Below are positions 1 to 9,400 of a stretch of DNA of 64,000 nt, piece by piece. This DNA comes from Euglena gracilis (Eukaryota; Euglenida; Euglenophyceae; Euglenales): the NCBI GenBank assembly GCA_039621445.1, contig CP154955.1, positions 6,866,010-6,930,009 on the forward strand, written 5' to 3'. The translations under genes and the position numbers were made by a program. The first letter of the stretch is position 1, and every line of letters starts with the position of its first letter. The notes below the pieces were generated by a model, which was not told the DNA's origin, did not search any database, and saw only the letters and a program-made list of their open reading frames with translations.

Positions 1-216
1 TCATGACCCACGATGGCCATCATGACCCACGATGGCCATCATGACCCACGATGGCCACGATGGCCCTCATGACCCATGATGGCCATCATGACCCATGATG
101 CCCATCATGACCCTTGATGCGCATCATGACCCATGATGGCCATGATGACCCCTGATGACCATCATGACCTGTAATGCCCTTCATGACCCTTGATGCCCAT
201 CATGACCAGACATCAT
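1..216. repeat. ~19-bp minisatellite at window start
   Basis: Degenerate tandem copies of a unit like TCATGACCCACGATGGCCA run from the first base to about 216. Units differ by a few bases and lengths vary slightly. It has no coding potential beyond frame-shifting shadows. Confidence 0.85.
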
Positions 217-824
217 GGCAGGGGGTGGTGCTCTTATTAAGAAGAAATCGAAAAATTCAAATTTTTTCAGACATCCAAAATGACGCAAAATCAAAGGAAA
301 CGTCCGCAGACCTAATTTGAAGCCCCATCTACCCGTATTTTGATTTCCCCGCAACTCCCTGCCTGGCCAGAGATACGGCCGTTTTTTGGCCAATTTCGGC
401 CATTTTGTGCACTTTTTCCATTCCGACTTAGCCGTTTTCAGGCAAAAACATCAAAAAAAAATCAAAAAAATTGCCCAAAACCATGTTTTTTGGCCTCCCG
501 GACCCGAAAAAAGTGTTTTTGAGCCGAAAATGACCGAATTTTTGACCCCCCCCCCGTTTTGGGACCTGAACCAATGCAATTTGGTTCATTTTCAGGTAAA
601 AAAAAAAGAGGAGGCCGTAGGCCGACTAAGTTAGCACAAAGGGAGTTTGTTGGGGGGCGTGTTTTGGCCATCCTTGCCTTGCACACACAAGAGGATTTTG
701 TTATTTTAGGCGGGGGGGGGGGTCCAGGGGGGGGCAGCAGCCCCCCCCGGGGGAGGCCGTAAGCCGACTAAGTTCGCGTTTTTCTGTTTTTTCCATATGG
801 GATGCTTTTTGACAGTTTCTATAC
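217..824 (-). repeat. Inverted copy of the satellite boundary module, then low-complexity DNA
   Basis: About 240-540 is the reverse complement of the module that ends satellite blocks near 27.5-27.9 kb and 29.8-30.2 kb. Shared landmarks are the AATCAAAGGAAA stretch, the GAGATACGGCCG segment and the trailing GACCCGAAAAAAGTG part. Around 610 and 741 the short phrase GAGGCCGTA(A/G)GCCGACTAAG occurs twice around long G and C runs. No gene is seen. Confidence 0.6.
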
Positions 825-939
825 ACAAATTGTGGCTGAGCCCAGATTTCAGCCTGAAAACGTGTTCAGCCAGGGGGCCCACGAAGGGGGCCCCCTGAAC
901 ACGTTTTCAGGCTGAAATCTGGGCTCAGCCACAATTTGT
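825..939. repeat. Long hairpin, 45-bp perfect arms
   Basis: Bases 825-869 are the exact reverse complement of 895-939, with a GC-rich centre that itself pairs partly. A near-copy of the whole hairpin lies at 14361-14473. The flank (about 950-1060) is also shared with 14480-14590. Confidence 0.9.
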
Positions 940-1059
940 TTAAAAACGTGTTCAGAGCCCGCCAAATGCCTGCCCTGAAATTCGTGGTCATGATTCACGC
1001 AAGGGGTCAAAAACGCGAATTTGTGAAATTCGGACCCAAAAAACGGCGCCCTCACTGAA

Positions 1060-2442
1060 ACCGTGTATGGGGGCTCTGGTTTCACGCCCGAACCGGCGTC
1101 CAGGAGGCCGGTTCGGGCGGGAAATTTTCTGCCCGAACCGGCGTCCTGGACGCCGGTTCGGGCGTGAAACCGGCGTCTAGGAGACCCAAAATAAAAAGTG
1201 CCAAAAAGTGTCCAAAAGGGTTTGTAGACAGGTGGCAATCATATTTGAGCAGTTTTTGGGTGGTCTTGGGCCAAAAATTGGGGGGTTTTGAGGAAAAGTT
1301 TCCTTTTGGCCAATTTTGGAGAATTTCTGAGGTAGAATACCACGCAGCATGGCAAAAATCTAAGGCCATCTGCAGAAAGCCCTTGAGAAGAGCTTTCGAT
1401 CGATGGGCAACATGGCAGCTGAAAAGTGCAATTTCAGATATGCAAATGGGGTCCGAAACATACATCTCTTTAAGGACCCCGGGGGGGGGGGTTGCTGGGC
1501 TAGGGCTAGAAATTTGGGCTAGCTAGAAATTTGGGCTGGCTAGCCCGCCCCCCCCCGGGGGGGGGGGGGGGGGTGGCTGGACCCCGGCTGGACCCGAACC
1601 GGGGCGAGCTGGACTGAAATCGGAAAAATGCCCAAAAATGACCTGCAGAACACAGTTTTGAAAAAATGATGCATCTGAAACCCCCCAAAAATGCCCCAAA
1701 CGCCCCCCAAACCCCATTTTTGGCCACTTTTGAACACATTTTTTCAAAATTTTTCGGCGCTTCGCGCCGAAAAATTTTGGGCTGGACCCCCAAAAAAGGG
1801 GCTGGCTAGCTGGGCTAGCAGCACCCCCCCCAGGGGGGGGGGGTGCTGCTGCGGCTGGGCTGGGCCCAAATCGGGGCTGGCTGCAGTCTCCAGCCCCCCG
1901 GGGGGGGCGTTCGCAAAACCTTAGAGAGATGTATGGTCCGAAAAATGCGGAAAAATGCGATCGCTGATTTTGAGAGCGCTTTCCAATCTGGCTGAGTTCT
2001 GTGGGTACCAAGCGAAAGGTGTTGGCGAGACCTTTCGTTTGATATGCAATATGCAACCTGAGCTGTGGGATTCGACAAATTAGGATGTCAAATTTTGGAA
2101 GACACGATCGTTGAAAATAAGCGCTGCGTGCATTATGCCCGAATCCTGTGACCATCTGTCGAAAGTCCTTGAGAAGAGCTTTCGATTGATGGGTAACATG
2201 GCTTCCTAAGTGTGGAATCTGCCATTTTTGACCGGCGGCCCATTTGGGCCAAAGTCGCCCAAAACAGCCCCAAACATGGGTGTTTTGGGCGAAATTGGCC
2301 GTGATTCCTCGGCCGCCGGTTCGGGCGTGAAACCAGAGCCCCCAATACACGGTTTCAAAAACTGTGTCCCAAACGCCGGTTCGGGCGGGAAACCTGTGCC
2401 TAGGACGCCGGTTCGGGCTACCGAACCGGCGTTTGGGACACA
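1060..2442. repeat. Dispersed repeat block, inverted relative to 16.4-17.3 kb
   Basis: The block contains GATCGAAAGCTCTT-type segments also found near 10.03, 10.33, 16.69, 16.85 and 16.98 kb. Read on the other strand it parallels 16.4-17.33 kb, except that a 477-bp TIR element (1459-1935) is inserted here. It includes a hairpin at 1083-1118/1131-1166 (36-bp arms, one mismatch) and another set of inverted CGCCGGTTCGGG motifs at about 2363-2442. No gene is recognised. Confidence 0.7.
1459..1935 (+). mobile_element. hAT-like MITE, copy A
   Basis: A 477-bp non-coding element with terminal inverted repeats CATACATCTCTTTAAGG and CCTTAGAGAGATGTATG. It is flanked by an exact 8-bp duplication, GTCCGAAA, at 1451-1458 and 1936-1943. 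Eight-base duplications with T at position 2 and A at position 7 are typical of hAT transposons. The interior is G/C-rich with CTGGCTAGC-type repeats. A second, inverted copy is at 41920-42389, and a related unoccupied site lies near 16.93 kb. No transposase is encoded. Confidence 0.82.
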
Positions 2443-2454
2443 GTTCTCGATATA

Positions 2455-2530
2455 GAAAACGTGCCTGAACACAGATGCCTTCACTGAAAACGTGTCATTG
2501 CCACAAATGCCCTCACTGAAAACGTGTCAC
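2455..2530 (+). repeat. CACTGAAAACGTG minisatellite, copy 1
   Basis: Short tandem units of about 31 bp with the core TGCC(T/C)TCACTGAAAACGTG. The same array occurs at about 9195-9350, 14580-14725 and 18145-18300. It precedes the exon copies at 2566 and 14767. Confidence 0.85.
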
Positions 2531-2565
2531 CCCTCCTTTTTTTCTTTTTTTCCTTTTTCCCGCAG

Positions 2566-2698
2566 CCCTGCCAATATGGCCAAACGCACGGCAAACTTTG
2601 TGAATGGTCTTTTGCCACCACCCCCTAGGACGGAACTGTTCCTGGCTGCTCTCGCGGTATACCAGCAAGATGCCAAGAAGCCGAAGGTTGACCCCCTT
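2566..2698 (+). pseudogene. Host-like exon copy 1, 5' part (split by the Penelope-like element)
   Basis: A long pyrimidine tract ending CCCGCAG at 2565 looks like a 3' splice site. The frame starting at ATG 2576 begins MAKRTANFVNGLLPPPP. It is cut after the codons for KVDPL by the retroelement and resumes at 8670 in the same frame. Copy 2 at 14767 carries the same protein without the insertion but lacks 19 codons (57 bp) just before the insertion point, an in-frame difference that supports real coding origin. I do not recognise the protein family. Confidence 0.7.
2686..2698. repeat. 13-bp target-site duplication, left
   Basis: GGTTGACCCCCTT here matches 8657-8669 exactly. Part of it (CCCCCTT) also precedes the internal repeat copy at 8004-8010, so some of the match could be microhomology. 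Confidence 0.8.
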
Positions 2699-3344
2699 AG
2701 ATGCACTTTGGCTTCTGTCTGGTTTAAGGCCTGGCGCTGCATTCCGCTTCTGGCCCTTTCTTCGGAGCAACTCCCAATAATTGTCCGACCCCATATTCAC
2801 TGGGACTTCAAACTTCCGTTTTGTGTTTTTCTTGCCCTTCCCCTCCCCCTTGGGTTTTTGGCTCCCCTTTCTGGCTGCTGCTGCTGCTGCTGCTGCTTCT
2901 GTTGCTGCTCGATTTCGTTCCCAAGAGGTGCTCGGGGTGGTAAGGGGCCTACTCCTCCACTGCGTGCCGGCGGGTACCGGTGTCACCTGCAGTGGGCCCT
3001 TTTTACCACCACGGCCCGCCGGGTCCCCCTGGGAAGGAAATGCTTTCCACTGCTGCTTGCTGGGCTGCTGCTGTCGCTGCTGCTTCCCCGACCCTTTGGA
3101 CCCACCCCGGGCTCTTTGCTCTTGGTGTGGTTCCCAGTTGTTGTGTTGCTGTCTCCCGTTGCTGTTCTCAATGGGATGGGCATACGGGCAGGAGGTGGTC
3201 CTCCACCAGCATCCCATCCCATACTTGCACATGCGCTGTTCCCCAGTCGGTCTGCCCCGCCCTCCCCATGGGGAGCCCCCCTCTGTGGGCTGCAGTTTTT
3301 GGGTGTACCCCCACCAGTTGGCTGGGTGCTGGTACGGACAGTAT
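2699..3344 (-). repeat. Pseudo-LTR-like direct repeat, downstream copy
   Basis: 646 bp, equal in length to 8011-8656 and almost identical; the clearest difference is GTGTTTTTC versus GTGATTTTC. It encodes CCCH fingers and a Gln/Ala/Lys-rich tail including a GCT-repeat polyalanine stretch. Confidence 0.92.
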
Positions 3345-3424
3345 GGGTATAGACACCGCTGACCAAACCAGCACACCTTGCCATTGCTGGGGGTGTTGGT
3401 GTTGGTGTGAGTGGTTACCTCCAA
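2699..3424 (-). CDS. CCCH zinc-finger region, element 3' copy
   Basis: Two cysteine-histidine clusters are visible: CWFGQRCLYPYCPYQH and CKYGMGCWWRTTSCPYAH, the second spaced C-x5-C-x6-C-x3-H. Such fingers usually bind RNA or DNA. A Gln/Gly/Lys-rich stretch, an eight-alanine run and a basic segment follow. The frame differs by one step from the upstream J-like ORF, so a single-base shift lies around 3425-3450. At 2699 the frame runs out of the element into the target. In the other copy (8011-8656) the same region is joined in frame to the GIY-YIG domain, so this copy is probably the truncated end of a tandem unit. Confidence 0.7.
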
Positions 3425-4745
3425 ACTGCGGTGGCAAAATCAAGCTTGCGCTGTCACGACGCGACCGCGTGCGAGGCGGGTGGTTGGGAGTGTGTGTAGA
3501 AGTTGATTTTCCGGTGCCTCGGACTGTGGTCCAGCCTTTGGCACTGTTTGCTTTGTTTTGCTGAACGGGTTGGTGCCATTTCTGGTGGGGCTGGCTGCCT
3601 CCAAGAGCTTGTTGGGCTCTTGGTGCATGCCCCGGCTCTCGCCTTTTTTGTCCCCAGGGACCCCCTTTGGCTGTGACTGGAGGACCAGGGTGTTTGGCCT
3701 CGCCTATCCTCTCCCCTTCCTTCCAGTCATGGCTCTCCTCTTCTACTGCCATTTCTGTGTCCCCATCAGAAGAGAACCTCTCTTTTCCTGACGCCCTCGC
3801 CTGGCGCCTCTGTTCTCTGTGCTCTGTTTGTTCGCTCTGGTACCATTGAGGTTGGGTCCTGGTCCGTGTGCTTCGCCTGGGCTTGCTCTCCAGCAGTACC
3901 TCGGTTTCCGCCCATGCCAAACCGACATGCTGCCACTCGGCCTCCTCCTCCAGCTGTATGCGCAACACGCCCTCCTCTCCCAAACCACAGTGGCGTTGCA
4001 GGTCTTCTTCTATTTGCAAGATGTTTAGCTGCCCACCTCCGGCAACCCAGAGTGCCCAACATCTTGCCAGTCGGTCGGACGCCTCCCTGTGCTGGTAATT
4101 TGCGTACCACGCTTCTCTGTCATCCACCCAATCCTTCGCATCACCCAGCTTCTGAAAAGCCTCTTTGCTTTTTGGGTGGGAACATTTATCCAGGTGGATC
4201 AGAAGGCTGATCCTCTTGTAGACTGCCGTGCAATCCTGGCTGGGTGTGTTTTCCTGGACCCCCAAGGCTTGCCATGGAGTTGCTGCACTCAACATTCGTG
4301 TCACAGCTTCGCTCTGTTCAGGGGGGCAAAAATCGGCTGCAAAACTCATTAACATCTTCACGTCGTCATCAATGGAAACACTGCCCTGGCGACTCGCTTC
4401 AACTTTCTCTCTCCTGATCTTTGCTCTGCGCTTCTGCGCAGCTTTCTGGTAAACTTCAGCTTTGTTCTCAGCCCTGGTTGGCACCACAAGCAGCGGTTTC
4501 CTCACCTTCCAGTGGGTTGTGTGGTGGCTCCTGTCTGGATCCGGGCATCCATTCATCAGGATCGCGTCATAATGTCCCCTGTTTTGGTGGAACACCACCC
4601 GCCTGAGGGGATCCATGGAGCCATATTGCGTACACTCTTGCCAATGGTCACCATGGTCCAGAAACACCCGCAGTCTGAATTTCAAGACAGAAGGCAACAA
4701 AGCCAGCTCCGGTTCTTCAGCCCACTGAAGCCAGATATCCCTCCT
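3425..4745 (-). CDS. OTU C-terminal half, J-like domain and acidic linker
   Basis: The start of this frame completes the OTU-like fold (NRGHYDAIL supplies the expected histidine). About 100 residues later comes a J-like segment (PWQALGVQ, then YKRISLLIHLDKC, then AFQKLGDA). The HPD triad of true J domains reads HLD here, so Hsp70 stimulation is doubtful. An acidic stretch then leads to GEAKHPGPP near 3.67-3.72 kb, which resembles the end of 2A ribosome-skipping peptides (E-x-N-P-G-P) but has H for N. Domain names come from motifs only; OTU domains are known in several non-LTR retroelements. A one-base shift near 4745 separates this frame from the OTU N-terminal half. Confidence 0.6.
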
Positions 4746-5032
4746 TGTCCCAACCCAGGGTTGTCAGGATCTGTCCCACAGACATTCCCAACCCAGGGAT
4801 CTCCGTATCCCATTTCCTCCCTGACGTAAGCTGCCACTTTGCGGCGCAGTTCCAATGCCACAGTGCCCTCGTTAGACATGGCGGCGCAATGGAACAGACA
4901 CGACCCATCCGGGGCTGCTAACCACAGGGTTGCTTGTTTTTTTTTTACTACTTCCCCGTTGTGCCCACAGCAACGTGCAGGGTGCTGGTGGACTGCCACC
5001 TTGTGCTGGACCCAACTTCTCGGTACAAACAC
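4746..5032 (-). CDS. OTU cysteine-protease-like N-terminal half
   Basis: The motif APDGSCLFHCAAM matches the D-G-x-C-L-F active-site box of OTU deubiquitinases, with the candidate catalytic Cys. A helix rich in L, R and V follows. The rest of the domain (WLQWAEEPELALL and the HYD box) continues one frame over from about 4745, so the domain is complete apart from one base shift. This part directly follows the RT ORF, in a different frame. A CWFGSGC motif resembling the first CCCH finger sits at the junction. OTU proteases of mobile elements may trim ubiquitin from element proteins; that role is inference. Confidence 0.62.
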
Positions 5033-8000
5033 CCGCTTCCAAACCAGCAGAGTTTCTTTGCAAATGGAGCAGCTTTGCTGTGCTCCTTGCCCTCCTTTTG
5101 CACTTGCAGCCTAACCACACGAGTCATTTTGCGGAACCACGAACGCAGCTCTCCCCGCCGAAATTCTACCGCTTTCCACCAATCAGCAAGGAATTTGCCA
5201 AACATGCGGTCCAATTCATGTCTCAAATAACCCCGACGGGTGGCTGCCAAGGCAATGCCCTGCACTGCGAATTTGAACATTTGCAACGTAGAGCACAGCC
5301 TTTGTGCTCTGATGAACTGGCCGGTGAGGACCCCCAAGCGCTGAGAGTCTGTGACCATTGACCCTGCCCCTGGGTACCTTCTGATTCGTATTGGGTATGT
5401 GCAGTCTCTGAAATGCATCCCGGTGATGAACTTCATTTCCCCCGTGCGTACCAGCGGGAGCCACTTTATGACCATGCCGAGGTACACAAGTTCCCCGTCA
5501 TTGGTCTTTGTGTGTTTGTACAGCATGCCATACTGCTCTGCAGTCGGGATGCATCCGGAAAGCGAGAGAATATCATCAATGAAACGGTAATTATACTCCA
5601 GGTCCTCAGGTTTCTTTGTGGCAGCAAAATCTCTCTCAACAGGGTAGCAGCCCAGGTTGGCAATTTGGGGTGCACACGCCAACCCCATTCCAAACCCTTT
5701 CACCTGTTTCAGCAGCGTGCTTCCCCTCCTGATGTACCCATTGTCGATCACAAACTCCACCATCTCCAACACCTCCTCCTTTGACCAGCTTCCAGAAGCA
5801 TCCTGTGCTGCTTCCTGTGGTGTGAGGTGCACCCACCCATCTTTCCTTGCCCGCAGCTGGTGCCTCTTTTCCAATTTCTTTTCCTCCCATTCCCAAGCCT
5901 CACAAATCGCATCCCTGAGCCTGTCCTTCAACAGCTTCTGGTCGAATGAGGGGTACATTGTTACAAAATCCACTGTGGTTGCCGTTGCACCCCGTTTGGC
6001 CACATCTGCGGCCTCAAAGCGCAATGGCTGTGCCACCTCCTCGACCGATTCGACAAACCAGCATGCCTTGGCGAACCCTTTCCTGCGGTTGTGGGCGTCC
6101 TTGCTTCGGAGGGAATGCATCACTTGTGTGAGCACACCCACCAACTCCTTGCCGGCGCCTGCAATAGACCCCTCTGGCTTTACTTGCTCCTGTCCTTTTC
6201 CCTCCTCCTTGTCTTTTCTCACACCACTTATCCACCGTAAATTCCTTTTGGCAGATTTCCAGATTCCATAAATATATGGGATGTGCCTGTTGGGCTGAAG
6301 CCCTCTCTTTTCGTGGAAATCCCAATGCCTTTGGGTCAGGGCTTGTGGGTCCTCCTTGTCCACCTGAAAGGTGTGCCCCTCGTACAGATATCGATCCCGT
6401 TCATACATATATCTGTACTTGCACATGGCCACCACAACATGCGGTGCCCGGTCTTCCTTCAGGAACACCAAATGCTCCTGGAGGGCTCGGATTTCTTTCT
6501 GGCCTGTGTCTCCTGTGGGGAACATGGCATTGTCGGAGTTTGTGAGCTTCTCCTTCACCCTCCGGATGATTGCTGATTTCCAGGCTTCAAAATCCACAGG
6601 GTCTCCTTCCCTTTTTGTCTTGTACTGGATATATCCATCCAGCCCCTTTCCTAACTCCTGCAACAAGGTCTCAGCCCTCTGTTCCAGTTTGTAGGCATGT
6701 CCCTTGATCAACAACCCCCGCACAAGCGGACTGTTGAATTTCCTGACATCTGCGGTGCAAACATGTCCTTTCCACACATCTTCCACCTGTGGATGGAGGA
6801 TATGACTGAAACACGGGCAGGTTTCCTCCTGGCGTTGGTTTTTGGGGTCTTTCTCACCGTTGATGTTTTCCCAGTATTGCAGTTCAGCTTTCTTTTCTGC
6901 AGTGAGGTCCTCATCTTCAAGCGCAGTGTAATTCAGCAACCAGCTGCCAATGGGCGGCACGTTCCGTTCGCACACCCAAATGCGTTCTGCTGCTGTGGGG
7001 TCTGGGTGCAACTTGCACACCTGCGGTTCCCGAATCACTTTCCTCACCTCTGCTGCGTTCCATCCTTTGTGGGTGATCAGCAATTTCACAAAATCTCCTT
7101 TGGGCTTCTTCTTGAGCTCCTTGTGTCGCCTGAGCTCCTCCCGCACCAAACGCTCCAGCCGCCGTCGGTGGGGTCCTCCCAACGCTGGGTCCATATTCAG
7201 GGCCTGGAGCATATCCCGCTTCTGCTGAATGGGGATTTGCTCAAGCTGTTCCCAGCCCACGTCCTGCCCTGAGGTGATGGCTTCACAAATATCCTTCACC
7301 CACTGTTTCGCATCAGCCAAGCCTCTTTCCGACTTGCTGTGCCACTCTCGGTGAAAATTTTCTCGGTGGGTGTTCCAGTCAGCCTTTGCACCACCCTTGT
7401 GGTACCCGCCAGTGCTCCCCACGTTGAAGCCCCGTGGCCACCAAGTGCCTAGGAAAGATGCCCACCAACCCTCTCGATGGGCAGCTTTCTTGTGAAACTG
7501 TTTGTGCCCTTCTCGGCGCCCTGGGAACCTCTCCACTGGCCAACAGATCCATTCAAACGGACTGGAACTGTTGCGCATCATCATGCTGCTGGGGTCAGTC
7601 TCCCGGTTTCGACATCCCCAGTGTGTTTTCATGCGCTCATGCGCACCGTGGTAGGCCAGGCCCACATACCCCTTCCCTGAGGGCAAATGGTGCATGTAAT
7701 AGATCTCTGAGATTGTGCCACACTCCCTTCCTTCCACAAATTGTGGGACGCGGTGGGAGTCACCATCTGCCCACCACCCCTGCTGGATGGAGGCAACCTT
7801 GGTCTGGACTTCCTTCAATGCCACTTTTTGCGCACCTTCCTCCCAGACTTTTTCACACCAGGCACGATGGTCCTTCCAGTTGAAACTTCGTCCCTTGGAC
7901 AAATCTTTTCCAGAAAAGCTGTTCTTTGTCCAAGGGTATGGGAGTGCTCTTTCTTGGATGTCATGCCCTGCGAGTGCAGGACCCCACGGCTTGCGCGGGT

Positions 8001-8656
8001 GATCCCCCTTAGATGCACTTTGGCTTCTGTCTGGTTTAAGGCCTGGCGCTGCATTCCGCTTCTGGCCCTTTCTTCGGAGCAACTCCCAATAATTGTCCGA
8101 CCCCATATTCACTGGGACTTCAAACTTCCGTTTTGTGATTTTCTTGCCCTTCCCCTCCCCCTTGGGTTTTTGGCTCCCCTTTCTGGCTGCTGCTGCTGCT
8201 GCTGCTGCTTCTGTTGCTGCTCGATTTCGTTCCCAAGAGGTGCTCGGGGTGGTAAGGGGCCTACTCCTCCACTGCGTGCCGGCGGGTACCGGTGTCACCT
8301 GCAGTGGGCCCTTTTTACCACCACGGCCCGCCGGGTCCCCCTGGGAAGGAAATGCTTTCCACTGCTGCTTGCTGGGCTGCTGCTGTCGCTGCTGCTTCCC
8401 CGACCCTTTGGACCCACCCCGGGCTCTTTGCTCTTGGTGTGGTTCCCAGTTGTTGTGTTGCTGTCTCCCGTTGCTGTTCTCAATGGGATGGGCATACGGG
8501 CAGGAGGTGGTCCTCCACCAGCATCCCATCCCATACTTGCACATGCGCTGTTCCCCAGTCGGTCTGCCCCGCCCTCCCCATGGGGAGCCCCCCTCTGTGG
8601 GCTGCAGTTTTTGGGTGTACCCCCACCAGTTGGCTGGGTGCTGGTACGGACAGTAT
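4948..8656 (-). CDS. Penelope-like polyprotein: CCCH fingers, GIY-YIG endonuclease, reverse transcriptase
   Basis: An open frame of about 1235 codons within the element. After the fingers and a basic linker come the GIY-YIG nuclease motifs (EIYYMHH, GYVGLA, then the AHERMKTHW arginine, at about residues 325-365 of the ORF) and a WWASFLGTWWPRGFNVG segment typical of this nuclease class. RT motifs follow: A, TVDFVTMYPSFD (about residue 910); B, VKGFGMGLACAPQIANL; C, YRFIDDILSL (about residue 1040). GIY-YIG nicks the target and RT copies the RNA from the nick. The order EN before RT is opposite to classical Penelope and matches Naiad/Chlamys. No in-frame TAA, TAG or TGA occurs until after the RT domain. 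Confidence 0.9.
8011..8656 (-). repeat. Pseudo-LTR-like direct repeat, upstream copy
   Basis: Partner of 2699-3344. Here the repeat is the 5' end of the element and its reading frame enters the GIY-YIG/RT ORF without interruption. Confidence 0.92.
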
Positions 8657-8669
8657 GGTTGACCCCCTT
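8657..8669. repeat. 13-bp target-site duplication, right
   Basis: Exact copy of 2686-2698 (GGTTGACCCCCTT). Confidence 0.8.
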
Positions 8670-8930
8670 CATGGCACCTTGCTGGCACAGGGCAACACAA
8701 AGAAAAAGTCCAGCTCTGTAGGTGCAGAGCTTGCTGGTGTTGCCAACTGTTTGGAGTTCGCCAAACTGTGTCAACATCGGCAAGCCTCTTATCCTGAGCT
8801 GGATGCTTTCTTTGTTGCCTGGACGGGATGGGAGCTGGAACCCAGCCTGTTGTTCGATGAGTCGAGCGTCATCGAACAATGTGTGGCTCAACGTGAGCAG
8901 CAGTCAGGAACTTTGTTCGTTTGGAGCTGA
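8670..8930 (+). pseudogene. Host-like exon copy 1, 3' part
   Basis: Continues the frame cut at 2698. It encodes HGTLLAQGNTKKK, then VANCLEFAKLCQHRQ and GWELEPSLLFDESSVIEQC, nearly identical to copy 2. It stops at TGA 8928-8930. The frame is conserved between copies with mostly conservative changes, but the product is not recognised. Confidence 0.7.
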
Positions 8931-9019
8931 ACAAAGTTGTCTGTGACGCCTGCGGTTTGGCGTATCAATTTCATTGCCAAGATTTGCGGCGGCCACCAAA
9001 GTATGGCTCTTTTTTGTGA
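8924..9019 (+). pseudogene. Zinc-finger (PHD-like) fragment, second half
   Basis: The frame reads ELNKVVCDACGLAYQFHC followed by a proline-containing tail and a TGA. The CDxC...HC pattern resembles the second half of a PHD-type zinc finger. Copy 2 at 15108 has the first half (CGFCGVAIPKNPNC) joined to the same ELNKVVCDA. Together they suggest one ancestral finger partly deleted in each copy. Confidence 0.5.
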
Positions 9020-9194
9020 TCTTCGCCCCTTCCCTGTCGTTCTGCGAAGGCAACCTAGCCTTCTTGTTGTCGTCTTCGTGTTGTAGAGTGCCCCCGACCC
9101 GCCTCACTCGTTGAGGACCACCCGGCCTCTCAACCGCGCGCCGATTTTTCATGATTGCGATTTTGCACACCGATTTTTCTTGCTGGGGGTTGCC
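9020..9194. repeat. Dispersed repeat shared with 18.0-18.15 kb
   Basis: The segment containing AGGCAACCTAGCCTTCT, GTAGAGTGCCCCCGACCCG and GAGGACCACCCGGCCTC recurs at about 18005-18130. No ORF is supported. Confidence 0.7.
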
Positions 9195-9400
9195 ACAGAT
9201 GCCCTCACTGAAAACGTGCCTGAACACAGATGCCTTCACTGAAAACGCGTCATTGCCACAAATGCCCTCACTGAAAACGTGCCTGAACACAGATGCCTTC
9301 ACTGAAAACGTGTCATTGCCACAAATGCCCTCATTGAAAACGTGTTCATGACCACGAATTTCAGGGCAGGCATTTGGCGGGCTGAACACGTTTTTAAGGT
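9195..9400 (+). repeat. CACTGAAAACGTG minisatellite, copy 2
   Basis: Several units, then a tail (ACCACGAATTTCAGGGCAGG) that is the reverse complement of a segment at about 970-990 and 14505-14525. The equivalent array is at 18145-18345. Confidence 0.85.

Larger units (their letters stand above)
2699..8656 (-). mobile_element. Penelope-like retroelement with GIY-YIG, RT, OTU, J and CCCH modules
   Basis: A 5958-bp element on the minus strand, bounded by 13-bp duplications. It carries direct repeats of 646 bp at its two ends (2699-3344 and 8011-8656), differing at only about one base. On the minus strand the order is CCCH fingers, GIY-YIG, RT, OTU-like, J-like, acidic linker, CCCH fingers. An N-terminal GIY-YIG nuclease is the layout of the Naiad/Chlamys clade of Penelope-like elements known from algae, protists and invertebrates. 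The end repeats resemble the pseudo-LTRs produced by partial tandem insertions of Penelope elements. It sits inside an exon of the host-like gene. The near identity of its end repeats suggests recent insertion. Confidence 0.85.

Noticed and set aside
8204-8721. Plus-strand ORFs of 189-326 aa over the direct repeats (also at 2.5-3.4 kb)
   Set aside because: They mirror the CCCH-coding frame of the element; no domain is visible and they include long Cys/Leu runs from the CTG repeat.
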